Source: a virus
Direction: 5' to 3' (one strand)
IMG/VR virus record: IMGVR_UViG_3300028550_003058
Span: 1-49,758 of that record
DNA length: 49,758 nucleotides
The notes under the pieces are model-generated. The model saw only the letters and a list, made by a program, of their open reading frames with translations, ran no database searches and had not been told where the DNA came from. Positions 1 to 7,358 of the stretch are shown here, piece after piece. A program made the position numbers and the translations under genes. Position 1 is the stretch's first letter. Each line of letters opens with the position of its first letter.

Positions 1-403
1 CCCCTGCTAATAAAAAATCAAGATGTTTTTGAACTTCTGGGTATTGTTCAAAAAGTCCTTCAACTTGAGATTCTGCAATCTCTTGCGAAACATCTTTAAC
101 ATACTCTGTTAATCCATCAACAGTGTCGTCATATTCATGCTCTCTATCTATTCCTAAATTATTAGAAATTTCTGAAGCTATGTTTTCTAAAGAAGCTTCT
201 TCTTCATCATCATACTCTTCTTCTTCTTGTTCTTGCTCTTGATGATTATTTTCTTCTTCTTGTAAAAGAGAGTCATCATCTAGTTCATTTTCTTCAGGAA
301 GCGCATCTTGAGGATTTGGTTCTTCTTGTAGACTTACTCCTTCACCAATGACATCGTCAAAAGTAATTGAGTCTAAATCTAACTTATCGTCTGGGTTTGC
401 CAT
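1..403 (-). CDS. Acidic scaffold-like head protein, 3' end outside window
   Basis: An open frame starts with ATG at 403 on the minus strand and runs off the left edge without a stop, so only the first 134 or so residues are visible. The N-terminus is strongly acidic, with runs of Glu, Asp and Gln at about residues 45-75. It is followed by a predicted helical part ending in a segment that reads LFEQYPEVQKHLDFLLAG. Acidic helical proteins lying between portal and major capsid protein are commonly scaffold or capsid-assembly proteins, and the gene lies downstream of terminase and portal. Assignment is by composition and position only. A promoter-like sequence lies directly upstream and would give an almost leaderless transcript. 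It could instead be another head accessory protein. Confidence 0.55.
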   Translation of the reverse strand, partial: MANPDDKLDLDSITFDDVIGEGVSLQEEPNPQDALPEENELDDDSLLQEEENNHQEQEQEEEEYDDEEEASLENIASEISNNLGIDREHEYDDTVDGLTEYVKDVSQEIAESQVEGLFEQYPEVQKHLDFLLAG

Positions 404-406
404 GTA

Positions 407-437
407 CAAAAATATTTAGTGTTTAGGTTTGTTTAAA
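407..437 (-). promoter_or_regulatory. Candidate Bacteroidota-type promoter before the scaffold-like gene
   Basis: On the minus strand TATTTTTG (positions 414-407) matches the Bacteroidota -7 consensus TAnnTTTG. TTTA (437-434) lies 19 bases upstream and differs by one base from the -33 box TTTG. Transcription would begin at or next to the ATG at 403, giving a leaderless or nearly leaderless mRNA. It would give the capsid genes their own promoter inside the late region. Confidence 0.4.
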
Positions 438-473
438 TGTAAAATTTTTTTCTATAGTTTTCATTACTATATA

Positions 474-905
474 TCACTTACGTTTTACGGATCCATATTT
501 AAGCCCGCCATATCGTAATTTTGAAGGAGTTTCAAGAACTGTAGAAGGCTCAGTACCAGTAGTAAAACTAGTTGAAAGGCCTGGAGGAACATTTTCGTAA
601 GATTTAATTAAATCGCCAGATTTGTCAAATTCTTTAAAATCTATGTTGCTTTTCATGCCAACAGTGTTAAAATTAGAGCCAGGAGCAACATTTGGAAAAG
701 CCATAGATGTCTCAGTTCTTCCTTGAGCATGTGCAGGACGTAATCCTTGTTCCTGTTCTCCTGGAGTTCTAGCTATTTTAATGTCTTGAGAAAGTTCTGG
801 ATTAATACTTCCCATAGGAGGATTTTTAAATAAGTCAACATAACTTCCTTGGTACCCTTCTTCTTGAGCTTTATTAACTATATCTCTGCGTTCTTTATTT
901 GTCAT
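474..905 (-). CDS. DUF192-like protein in the head module
   Basis: 143 residues. The ATG at 905 overlaps the portal stop (ATGA), so the two are translationally coupled. Residues about 42-110 follow the pattern of the DUF192 family. There is an opening strand IKIARTPGEQEQGLRP (family pattern: A-x-T-x-x-E-x-x-x-GLM), a central TSMAFPNVAPGS, the segment GMKSNIDF at the usual WMKNT-LD position, and a closing D-x-x-G-x-I-x-x-x-E-N-x-P-P. The C-terminus is basic and ends KRK. DUF192 proteins are small beta folds of poorly defined function. Between portal and scaffold the likely role is head assembly or a capsid accessory. The resemblance is by eye and the family's usual Trp before MKN is replaced by Gly, so this is tentative. 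Confidence 0.5.
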   Translation of the reverse strand: MTNKERRDIVNKAQEEGYQGSYVDLFKNPPMGSINPELSQDIKIARTPGEQEQGLRPAHAQGRTETSMAFPNVAPGSNFNTVGMKSNIDFKEFDKSGDLIKSYENVPPGLSTSFTTGTEPSTVLETPSKLRYGGLKYGSVKRK

Positions 906-3130
906 TTTCCGTTAGGTTCCATATCTCCTTCTCTATATAATGCTTCTTCTTTTAATCTTAATTCTTGTTCTTTAAGCTCAAAATCTTTCATCATTTTTTC
1001 CATGTCTAGATTTAACTTATTAGTTTGGTCTCTAGACTCAGCCTCAATAAGAGCTTTTTCTATTATAACTTGACGATCTTTATCTTTTTCTAGACCCTCC
1101 TGTTGTGCAGCCATTTGTTTTTGCTGTAATTCTGCTTGTTGAGCCTGTTGTTGCGCTTCTGCCTGCTTAGCCTCAAGTTCTTTTTGTGTTTTTTCTGCTG
1201 CCTCAATCTTCTTTTTAATTCCTGCAAAGTTTTCAGTATCAAACAAATCAAGTACCGCAGAAGCAGGTACTCCGTTTTGAACCATAGATTGAGCTAGTGC
1301 TTTAGCTTGTTCAAGTTTATCTTGGTCTCTTCCAGAGTCTGAAACAAAAATACCATACTCACTTTCCATATGAGTAAGTGATTCTAAATCTAGCATAGCC
1401 ATAGTATTATCTGGCATAACATACATGCCTTTTTTACCATCTACCCATGCTTCTTTAGAGTAATCCAAAAGACCTTGCAGCTCTCTTTGCTCAAATCTAG
1501 CAAATTTTCTAAACATGTCTTCAGTAATGTGAGAAGACTGCACAATAGCTTGTTGAGAAGACGCTTTACCTTCATATGGGCCTATACCTCCTTGACGTTG
1601 TCTGTTGACCCCTGAGATTTTTTCCCACTCTTGTACAATAGATTCTAGTAACCCTAAGTATTGGTCTATAGTTTTAATAGACATATCAAGAACTGATTGA
1701 TGTTGAGGCGAAAGTTGTATACCTTCTTTGTTGTAATCTACCCAAGCAATTCCAGTTCCTTCTACAAAATACATGAACTTATCCATGTCCCACTTTTTAG
1801 GAATCATGTTAATATCAAACTGTGCAATAATATCTTTAGATCTAGCAATAGCTAACTCCATGCGGTACTTAAAAATGTTGTAATTAAGTTGAAGAGGAAT
1901 ACCTAAAGATACTAGTGAAATGTTTTCAGCATTAATATCAGAATACTTTCTTCCGTTTATTGGGAGCTTGCATAAAGATGGATTATCTAAAGAAGATCTT
2001 TGATTTAATATAGGGTTCATATTTACATAAAACCTCCCATCTAATCTTGTTCCTTCCCATACTTCATTTACCCATTCATATTTTATTTTTGCTCCCGCAG
2101 CTTTTAATTCTCCTGGAAGTTTATATGTTTCGTCAACTTCCATTTCCTCCATCATTCCAGTAGCGGGATCAGGATAAGATAGGAATCCAATTCTTTTTCT
2201 GCTTTTCCAATAGACAGTTACAGATTCTATAAGTCTATTTCTAAACATGTTAGGGTCTGTCCCAGTTGCTTCAGATCTGTATAATAAATATGAGTCTGCA
2301 GATAAATGCCTAGGGTTTTCTAACTCTAAAACTTGCTCATCAGTTAAAACATTCCCAAACGTATCAATAAGAGTAGAAGCATGCGCATATCTTCTTACCA
2401 TTGCCCAGTCGCCATCTTCTACAAATTCTAAATCTGGATCTTTATCGTAGTCTACATCTAGAGGATTAACTATGCTGTAAAAAACTTCATTGCGTCTAAC
2501 TCCTTTGTGTGAGTACACTTCACCAGAAACTAAATAATGAAAAAATCCTTTTTGGAATTTATCATAAATTTCTTCATTCTGCAACATGTAGTTTAAAGCA
2601 GCTTGCCCACTTGTAGCTCTTCGATCTACATATGAAGCCTCAAATTGAGACATAATTTGAGCAGGAATTGGATTCTCTTGTGGAGGCGGAGCCGCTCCAG
2701 GCTGTTGAGGAGCTTGTTGTTGTTGTTGCTGCTCCATAAACATTCTACTAGCCATTTCTACTAGTTTTTTGTTTTTTTCCTCCTCTTTAATAGATACAGA
2801 ATCAGCATTTTTAACTGTGACAGTATAGTTAAGAGGACGTTTAGATTTTTCCCCAAGTAATAAATCTATAACAGGTTTAATAATTGGGTAGTTGCGTAAT
2901 TTAGAAGGAAAGTTTTGTCTTGTTTTACCATAAGGTTTAAGCACATATTTATAGTCCTGCTCATCAATTACACCGTTATAATAATCATATAAAGACTTAA
3001 GATAAGATCTGCGATCAGATATCCCAAACTTAGATAAGTCTATAAATGCTTCTACACACTCTTCCTGCCACTTTTTAGTTTTCTTTGACTTCGGTAACCG
3101 TTGTCTTGGAATATTCGCCTGTCCATACAT
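902..3130 (-). CDS. Portal protein
   Basis: About 742 residues from ATG 3130. An in-frame ATG at 3184 would overlap the terminase end by 44 bases. The 3130 start follows the terminase stop by 10 bases and has an A-rich leader, so it is preferred. The product is the dodecameric vertex ring through which DNA is packaged and ejected. Evidence is position directly after the large terminase, length typical of crAss-like portals (about 700-800 residues), and the fold pattern: a mixed alpha/beta body, a Gln-rich loop near residues 135-150 (a run of Q followed by QQPGAAPPP), and a long Gln/Glu/Lys-rich coiled-coil C-terminus (last 130 residues) compatible with the barrel or crown of long portals. No catalytic motif is expected. 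Confidence 0.85.
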   Translation of the reverse strand: MYGQANIPRQRLPKSKKTKKWQEECVEAFIDLSKFGISDRRSYLKSLYDYYNGVIDEQDYKYVLKPYGKTRQNFPSKLRNYPIIKPVIDLLLGEKSKRPLNYTVTVKNADSVSIKEEEKNKKLVEMASRMFMEQQQQQQAPQQPGAAPPPQENPIPAQIMSQFEASYVDRRATSGQAALNYMLQNEEIYDKFQKGFFHYLVSGEVYSHKGVRRNEVFYSIVNPLDVDYDKDPDLEFVEDGDWAMVRRYAHASTLIDTFGNVLTDEQVLELENPRHLSADSYLLYRSEATGTDPNMFRNRLIESVTVYWKSRKRIGFLSYPDPATGMMEEMEVDETYKLPGELKAAGAKIKYEWVNEVWEGTRLDGRFYVNMNPILNQRSSLDNPSLCKLPINGRKYSDINAENISLVSLGIPLQLNYNIFKYRMELAIARSKDIIAQFDINMIPKKWDMDKFMYFVEGTGIAWVDYNKEGIQLSPQHQSVLDMSIKTIDQYLGLLESIVQEWEKISGVNRQRQGGIGPYEGKASSQQAIVQSSHITEDMFRKFARFEQRELQGLLDYSKEAWVDGKKGMYVMPDNTMAMLDLESLTHMESEYGIFVSDSGRDQDKLEQAKALAQSMVQNGVPASAVLDLFDTENFAGIKKKIEAAEKTQKELEAKQAEAQQQAQQAELQQKQMAAQQEGLEKDKDRQVIIEKALIEAESRDQTNKLNLDMEKMMKDFELKEQELRLKEEALYREGDMEPNGK

Positions 3131-3140
3131 TTTTGTAAAA

Positions 3141-5096
3141 TTACTTATAAATACTGTCGAACCAGGTATCCCCAGAGCGATCATCTAAAATTTCAACTAC
3201 TTCTCTATTATATAACTCTCGCGTATGATACATACCTACCATAAACGCCATAACTCGGTCAAAGTTACCCTTTTGATTAAATTTAATTAACTCTAATAAC
3301 AATGCTGGGTCATAAATTGTATGCAAATTTAATTTAACGGTTCCATCTTCTGATGCACTTCTTGGGGTAAGCAACCAATCTCTAATATAAAGCTCTCCTT
3401 GTCGTTTTCTTTGCTCAGTCATATGCATACCATATTGACGTCTTACATTTTTGGATCTGAGTTCTCTCTTATCCAACATTTCAAACTCTTCTTGTAACTT
3501 ATATAACTTCCTAAATCTTTTTGCGTAAGCAATAAGCTCTCCACGGTCGTTCTCGAATCCAATTTTGGCATTGTAGAGTTCAGCCAGCATAAATAAATTT
3601 TTGTTGTACTCATCTTGTGTATTTGGTCTTCCTACATAACTAGCTACAATTATGTCATCAGGTTTAGAAAGATTATTTACTCGTTTAATCACATAAGCCG
3701 CTCCAAGAGATTCATTTGTTGTAGACTTTTCCTGAGCATACGGATCATGGCAGACAATATACAAATTATGCGGCACTTCTCCTCCTTCAGTTTTATAAGG
3801 ATGCTCGTATACAACTATAGCACCTTCTGTTTTGTCTCCTTTTCTGTGAGGGAATTTATATACTGGCACAGATTTTCCGCCCGGACGAAATACAATCTTG
3901 CTATCTTTGTCATAGTACACTTCCCCAGAAGTTCCTTCAGACTCTAAGCCATGCGCTCGAATCTTATTGTATTGTTCTTTAAGGGAGTTAATGTCAAATA
4001 GATTAGCTGTAACCTGAAGTGTTGCTTCTTGCGGAGAAAACGGATGCTCTGCTACATATTGATCTAAAGCTTTTGGATCGTTAGCTCCTTTTTTCTTCTC
4101 TCGTTGTTTATCTATAAATATCTTAGCTTCTCCTTCAATAGAGTTACCATTATCATCTATAAACCCATCTAAGTTTTCTTGAATAGGGACAAAGTACCCA
4201 CAGGTTGTTCCCATTGACCCTGAATCCCATACGTTTTCAAAAGACAAACAATCATATGAGTCTGGGTGATAAAAAAGTTCTTCCATTCCATCAAAGTCTG
4301 ATCCCTCAGTACCCCCTGTCCCAAAAGCAACCATAGTCCCAAGAGTTTTGCTACCTTGCCTCATGGTAGGCATAGCTACTTCCCACGCTTTTAAAAGTCC
4401 CCCAAAAGATCCTGCTTCCTCAAAGAATATAAGCTCTCCAGCTTTACCACGAACTTTATCTGGACTATCTTTAAGAGATACACCCATTATTTGGGACTTC
4501 ATACCAAGTTCAACGTCTGCCCCGTTAACATTTTTCTTATATCCAGACATCTTAGACATCTCTCTATCTCGTAGCCTGGGCTGTGTCCACGCAGTATTGT
4601 CATCAATAAAGCTTAAGAACTCCCAAGCTTTCGATAATAACCCGTCCCCAATCAAATACTCTTTACTTGCGGCAAAAACATAGTTCTTACTATTCCTAAC
4701 ATGGAAGTAATTTCGTGCTAACATTGCTGCTGCTTTGTACGAAAAACCTTTTCTACGAGCTTTTAATACAACCATGTGTTTGTTTTCCTTACGCGCTCGA
4801 TCTATACAGTTGTAATATTTAAAATCTCCGTCATAAAATGCAGGAAATGTTCTATCTCTTCTAGCCTGCACTGTTCCGTCTGGTAGTATCTCGTCTACAG
4901 CCCTGTCAATAGGGCAATAGTTTAAATAAAAATAATGATAGCCAGACATTCCTAAATAGCCATATAAACATCTGTTAGCTTCCTGATCCCAATGATCAAA
5001 GTATTCTTTAGTGCCTGGATGTATATCTGTGTAATACCCTGTCTTTATGTAATGGTTTGCAGCCGGAGAGTACTGTGTAGAATCAACAAATTTCAT
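3141..5096 (-). CDS. terL: Terminase large subunit (packaging ATPase and nuclease)
   Basis: 651 residues. This motor protein pumps DNA into the prohead and cuts it. Motifs seen: a Walker-A-like VLKARRKGFSYK at residues 110-121, of the degenerate type common in phage terminases; a Walker B with catalytic acid, ELIFFEEAG, at 221-229; a motif-III-like segment GTMVAFGTGG near 253-262; and a C-terminal RNase-H-like nuclease beginning YIVCHDPYAQ with acidic FENDRGE further on. ATG 5096 overlaps the stop of the upstream gene (ATGA). The order of small DNA-binding gene, TerL, portal is the crAss-like and general tailed-phage order. The N-terminal 90 residues are rich in Tyr and aromatic residues. Confidence 0.92.
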   Translation of the reverse strand: MKFVDSTQYSPAANHYIKTGYYTDIHPGTKEYFDHWDQEANRCLYGYLGMSGYHYFYLNYCPIDRAVDEILPDGTVQARRDRTFPAFYDGDFKYYNCIDRARKENKHMVVLKARRKGFSYKAAAMLARNYFHVRNSKNYVFAASKEYLIGDGLLSKAWEFLSFIDDNTAWTQPRLRDREMSKMSGYKKNVNGADVELGMKSQIMGVSLKDSPDKVRGKAGELIFFEEAGSFGGLLKAWEVAMPTMRQGSKTLGTMVAFGTGGTEGSDFDGMEELFYHPDSYDCLSFENVWDSGSMGTTCGYFVPIQENLDGFIDDNGNSIEGEAKIFIDKQREKKKGANDPKALDQYVAEHPFSPQEATLQVTANLFDINSLKEQYNKIRAHGLESEGTSGEVYYDKDSKIVFRPGGKSVPVYKFPHRKGDKTEGAIVVYEHPYKTEGGEVPHNLYIVCHDPYAQEKSTTNESLGAAYVIKRVNNLSKPDDIIVASYVGRPNTQDEYNKNLFMLAELYNAKIGFENDRGELIAYAKRFRKLYKLQEEFEMLDKRELRSKNVRRQYGMHMTEQRKRQGELYIRDWLLTPRSASEDGTVKLNLHTIYDPALLLELIKFNQKGNFDRVMAFMVGMYHTRELYNREVVEILDDRSGDTWFDSIYK

Positions 5097-5587
5097 TGAG
5101 AGTACTTATTAGTTACTACTCCTCCCCTATTTGTTTGTTTTTGTTGTTGTCTTTTTACTAATTCTTCTAGTTCTTCTAGCCCATTAACAACTTTACCCAT
5201 ATTAGATAGATTAGCAATAAGATCTTTTGCGGAATAGATAGGTTTACCGTTATCATCTAATATATCTAAATTAATAGTTTCAAAATATTTTTCTAATTTC
5301 TGAATAGACGTTCTTGCAGCTTTTAACAGCTTAATAGCAGACGTTTCACACAAATTATTGTATTTATCTATTGCTTTACGTAATTTTGGGGTGTATTTAA
5401 TTTTTAAGTCTTTTTCTATTTTTTTTAATCTTTCTCCTTTGTCATATACTGCATAAGGAGAGTCATGATCTGCATAAAAATATACGGCTCCTAACTCTGG
5501 GGTAGAGAGAGACTCAAACTCTGGAATAGCTAAAGCATACGCAGAAGGTATAACTACGTTTTTACTTACTGTTATTAGATCTTTCAT
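5093..5587 (-). CDS. Candidate terminase small subunit
   Basis: 164 residues immediately before the large terminase, with a 4-base overlap. The N-terminal part carries YFYADHDSPYAVYDKGERLKK (about residues 37-57, quoted here as two contiguous parts: YFYADHDSPYAVY and DKGERLKK). A long helical part with a Leu/Glu/Lys pattern suited to oligomerisation follows, and the Gln-rich tail ends in NKYSQ. Conserved phage proteins with an SPYAxY-type segment often sit upstream of TerL. No helix-turn-helix is evident by eye, so the DNA-recognition role rests on position. It could also be a structural or regulatory protein co-transcribed with terL. Confidence 0.5.
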   Translation of the reverse strand: MKDLITVSKNVVIPSAYALAIPEFESLSTPELGAVYFYADHDSPYAVYDKGERLKKIEKDLKIKYTPKLRKAIDKYNNLCETSAIKLLKAARTSIQKLEKYFETINLDILDDNGKPIYSAKDLIANLSNMGKVVNGLEELEELVKRQQQKQTNRGGVVTNKYSQ

Positions 5588-5780
5588 TTTTTTGTAAATA
5601 TTCTAATCTACCAGGTACAACATGAAATTTACCTAAGTAAGGCAGTCTAACAGATTCAAATTTTTTGTCTTTAAATACTTTAGAAACGTATTTAAACTGG
5701 TAATACACAATATCTTCTACTTTTTTAAACGATAAAGAGTATTTAGTTGCTAATTTTTGAATAATTATTCGTTTATCCAT
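5562..5780 (-). CDS. HU/IHF-like DNA-binding protein
   Basis: About 72 residues from the ATG at 5780, which follows the upstream stop by one base. A longer start at 5825 would overlap that gene by 44 bases. The sequence has an HU/IHF-type N-terminal helical pair (residues 1-38) and then the signature FESVRLPYLGKFHVVPGRL, which parallels the beta-arm base of phage HU/IHF-like proteins (V-R-L-P-x-x-G-K-F). IHF-like genes near terminase and portal are a recurrent feature of crAss-like phages. The likely role is DNA bending at packaging or replication sites, or compaction of packaged DNA. The protein is shorter than cellular HU (about 90 residues), as in other phage versions. Confidence 0.72.
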   Translation of the reverse strand: MDKRIIIQKLATKYSLSFKKVEDIVYYQFKYVSKVFKDKKFESVRLPYLGKFHVVPGRLEYLQKNERSNNSK

Positions 5781-5781
5781 C

Positions 5782-6042
5782 TTAAATCTCTTTTTTAATA
5801 ATTGGTTTCCATCTTGATGGATCATCTGGGCAATCAGTAGTGCCCCATTTAGCTTTGTGTTCTACTAAACAACCGCACAGCCCGCATCGTTCAATATCTA
5901 TTTTAAAATTAGGACATCCTTTGCAAGCATCTAAACGTTCTTTATATTCTGTTGCACTTACATGCGGGGCTCCTTCTTTAGCAAATTCTTTTACCTCTTT
6001 TGCAAAAGATTTAACCATTTTATAAATTGATAACTTCTCCAT
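5782..6042 (-). CDS. Small zinc-ribbon protein
   Basis: 86 residues. Cysteines occur as C-x2-C (CKGCPNF, about 40-43), then C-x2-C-x-C (RCGLCGC, about 53-58), then a final DCP near residue 71 ahead of a C-terminal SRW. This is the pattern of a small zinc-binding protein found near terminase genes in many phages, of unknown role. The N-terminus is a Lys-rich amphipathic helix. ATG 6042 is given. A second ATG at 6018, one base after the upstream stop, would remove eight residues and is also possible. Zinc binding is inferred from cysteine spacing. Confidence 0.65.
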   Translation of the reverse strand: MEKLSIYKMVKSFAKEVKEFAKEGAPHVSATEYKERLDACKGCPNFKIDIERCGLCGCLVEHKAKWGTTDCPDDPSRWKPIIKKEI

Positions 6043-6160
6043 CTTCAGTTTTTGTATGATAAATTACTATTTGTATTGCTTCTCCTTTATGTGAGTATAA
6101 TACTAACAAAGACCAGGGATCCATTATAAAATGGTCCTCTATTAATGTAATTTTAGACAT
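6020..6160 (-). CDS. 46-residue protein of unknown function
   Basis: A short frame starts with ATG at 6160 (MSKITLIEDHFIMDPW), inside the last codons of the upstream gene, and ends with TAA at 6020, inside the start region of the downstream gene. It fills what would otherwise be a roughly 110-base gap in a tightly packed operon. The composition is protein-like, with alternating hydrophobic strands (LLVLYSH, IQIVIYHT). I do not recognise it. Its support is tight coupling on both sides and the absence of any other feature there. Confidence 0.55.
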   Translation of the reverse strand: MSKITLIEDHFIMDPWSLLVLYSHKGEAIQIVIYHTKTEDGEVINL

Positions 6161-6467
6161 TGTGTATTGCTAATACAACATATTCTTCTTTTTTTAACAG
6201 TCCAGCTAAAGCATACCCATCTTTAGTTTTTTTAATTGCGCCTTTATCTTTAAGTCTTTTAACGTAATTGTTAAGAGTATTAGGATCTTTTATATTTAAC
6301 TTTTTAGACACTAATTTTTTGTTTTCAGCAGAACATAAGTTAATTGTAATGCTTAAATCTACAAATTCAGAAAGAATTTTAAGTTCTTTATCTGTAAGTT
6401 CTAAAATCCCATTAAACACTTGAAAGTATTTAAGAGTACTGTCTGTTTTAATATTAATTTTCCTCAT
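6153..6467 (-). CDS. Helix-turn-helix-like protein, possible late regulator
   Basis: 104 residues. Residues about 25-85 look like a winged helix: LTDKELKILSEFVDL, then a second helix, then KKLVSKKLNIKDPNTLNNYV as turn and recognition helix, and KRLKDKGAIKKTKDGY as a wing with its hairpin. The pattern of self-contained helix, N-N-Y-V-x-R-L-K-D-K-G and wing is typical of small DNA-binding regulators. The gene overlaps its upstream neighbour by 14 bases, so it belongs to the same operon as the GroES-like gene. It is a candidate to bind the palindrome upstream of the operon. It could instead contact DNA during packaging. Confidence 0.5.
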   Translation of the reverse strand: MRKINIKTDSTLKYFQVFNGILELTDKELKILSEFVDLSITINLCSAENKKLVSKKLNIKDPNTLNNYVKRLKDKGAIKKTKDGYALAGLLKKEEYVVLAIHNV

Positions 6468-6723
6468 TTTCGAATATTATTTTAGCTCTGCCTTCAATAA
6501 GATTAATTTTTGTTCCTTTAGATTGCCTGTTAAATTCATCTAGATATTCAGCAATATTTTCTCTTGTAACAAGAAATGAGAGAAAGACTTCGAGCTCTTT
6601 TGCAGCTCTAATCAGTCTCTCATCTTTTTTTAGTGAAGAGCTTTCTGCCCCTCTAAGGGAGTCGTAATCTTTTATTGATATAGTTACAGTTCCTTTCACT
6701 TTTTTTCTGGCATTATACCACAA
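6454..6723 (-). CDS. 89-residue protein of unknown function
   Basis: Not recognised. It is short and charged, with a basic start (MWYNARKKVKGTV), a beta-like segment VTISIKDYDSLRG, then a helix RAAKELEVFLSFL and an acidic end ENEEN. It overlaps the GroES-like gene by 28 bases upstream and the helix-turn-helix-like gene by 14 bases downstream, so it is part of one tightly coupled operon. The mixed strand-helix pattern gives no clear family. Confidence 0.6.
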   Translation of the reverse strand: MWYNARKKVKGTVTISIKDYDSLRGAESSSLKKDERLIRAAKELEVFLSFLVTRENIAEYLDEFNRQSKGTKINLIEGRAKIIFENEEN

Positions 6724-6983
6724 ATCATGAATTCATTGACCATAACATAGCTGGTTCCATCAACCTCAATAATCAATCCTTCTGTTGTAGGATGGACCAT
6801 AACTGTTTGACCAACTTTGATGTCTACGCAAGTAGGGCCTGTAGCAACTACAGTTAGAATGTTAGTTTTAATTGTTTTTTGAACACTTTCTGGGAGAATA
6901 ATTCCAGATTCTGTTTTTTCAGTATTCTTTACTGGGAGCACAACCCAATCTCTAGTGGGCTGAAAGTTTATTGTTGTTGGCAT
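6696..6983 (-). CDS. GroES-like co-chaperonin
   Basis: 95 residues, the usual length of a Cpn10/GroES subunit (about 95-100). The opening strand has the family pattern P-x-x-D-W-V-V-L-P-V (GroES: P-L-x-D-R-V-x-V). It continues with a mobile-loop-like TEKTESGIILPES (GroES: x-T-x-x-G-I-x-L), then VVATGPT and IKVGQTVMVHPTTEG, and ends NEFMICGIM, matching the usual E-x-D-I-L-A-I. GroES forms a heptameric lid on GroEL. Phage versions such as T4 gp31 retune the host chaperonin for folding capsid protein. Its place as first gene of the late region, ahead of terminase and capsid genes, fits that job. The hydrophobic mobile-loop tripeptide IIL for GroEL binding is present. Confidence 0.85.
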   Translation of the reverse strand: MPTTINFQPTRDWVVLPVKNTEKTESGIILPESVQKTIKTNILTVVATGPTCVDIKVGQTVMVHPTTEGLIIEVDGTSYVMVNEFMICGIMPEKK

Positions 6984-6999
6984 AATGTTTGGTTTGCAA

Positions 7000-7031
7000 C
7001 AAATATATAAAACTTTCTCTTATGTAACAAG
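7000..7031 (-). promoter_or_regulatory. Late-operon promoter candidate
   Basis: On the minus strand TATATTTG (7007-7000) is an exact match to the Bacteroidota -7 box TAnnTTTG. CTTG (7031-7028) lies exactly 20 bases upstream as a near match to the -33 box TTTG. Transcription would start about 10-15 bases before the GroES-like ATG at 6983. The short A-rich leader has no Shine-Dalgarno sequence, as usual for Bacteroidota genes. The -33 box overlaps a palindrome. Confidence 0.6.
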
Positions 7032-7040
7032 CTATGTTAC
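7024..7040. promoter_or_regulatory. Palindromic operator candidate overlapping the -33 box
   Basis: GTAACA-AGCTA-TGTTAC is a perfect 6+6 dyad with a 5-base centre, and it overlaps the -33 element of the minus-strand promoter. A related dyad, GTTAC-T-GTAAC, lies about 200 bases away at 7237-7247. Half-sites centred about 11 bases apart suit a dimeric helix-turn-helix regulator, and one such candidate is encoded at 6153-6467. Bound protein would block the promoter. Confidence 0.45.
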
Positions 7041-7358
7041 AAAATATTTTTAAATTTGTCGCCCAAATACAATTAGGCCCCTTCGATTTTTCGAATTTTT
7101 TTGTCTAGTGTTAAATTTCCACTCACCGTTTTTAGCCTGTGTGGGGGCGACACCTTATAGCCTGGTTCCCACCTGAGTTTTATATTAACATTTATTTTGA
7201 AACTACCGGGGACGACGTTCGCTGACTATGTTGACAGTTACTGTAACCCGATGTCTAGGCCTCTTTTTGATTACCTGAGGCCGGTCACTAGGAAGCGGTT
7301 TCGGCGCAAAGATAACTTAAAAAGTTGTATATTTACTGCATAGACTTAACAAAAAACA

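Larger units (their letters stand above)
6984..7358. other. Divergent intergenic control region with GC-richer structured core
   Basis: About 375 bases separate the leftward late operon from the rightward block, with no convincing gene. The left part (6984-7045) is AT-rich and holds the minus-strand promoter and palindrome. The right part (about 7110-7315) is clearly richer in G and C than its surroundings and has several inverted repeats. GTGGG/CCCAC lie at 7141-7145 and 7168-7172, GTTAC-T-GTAAC at 7237-7247, and GGCCTC/GAGGCC at 7258-7263 and 7277-7282. The word TAGCCTG occurs twice (7133-7139 and 7158-7164). A weak TTCGA/TCGAA hairpin plus T-run sits at 7082-7102. I cannot tell whether this is a structured RNA, an origin, or operators. 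No tRNA T-loop is present. Confidence 0.5.

Noticed and set aside
7100-7320. A tRNA or tmRNA in the GC-richer divergent region
   Set aside because: No T-loop consensus, no cloverleaf arms and no CCA-adjacent acceptor stem could be found by eye.
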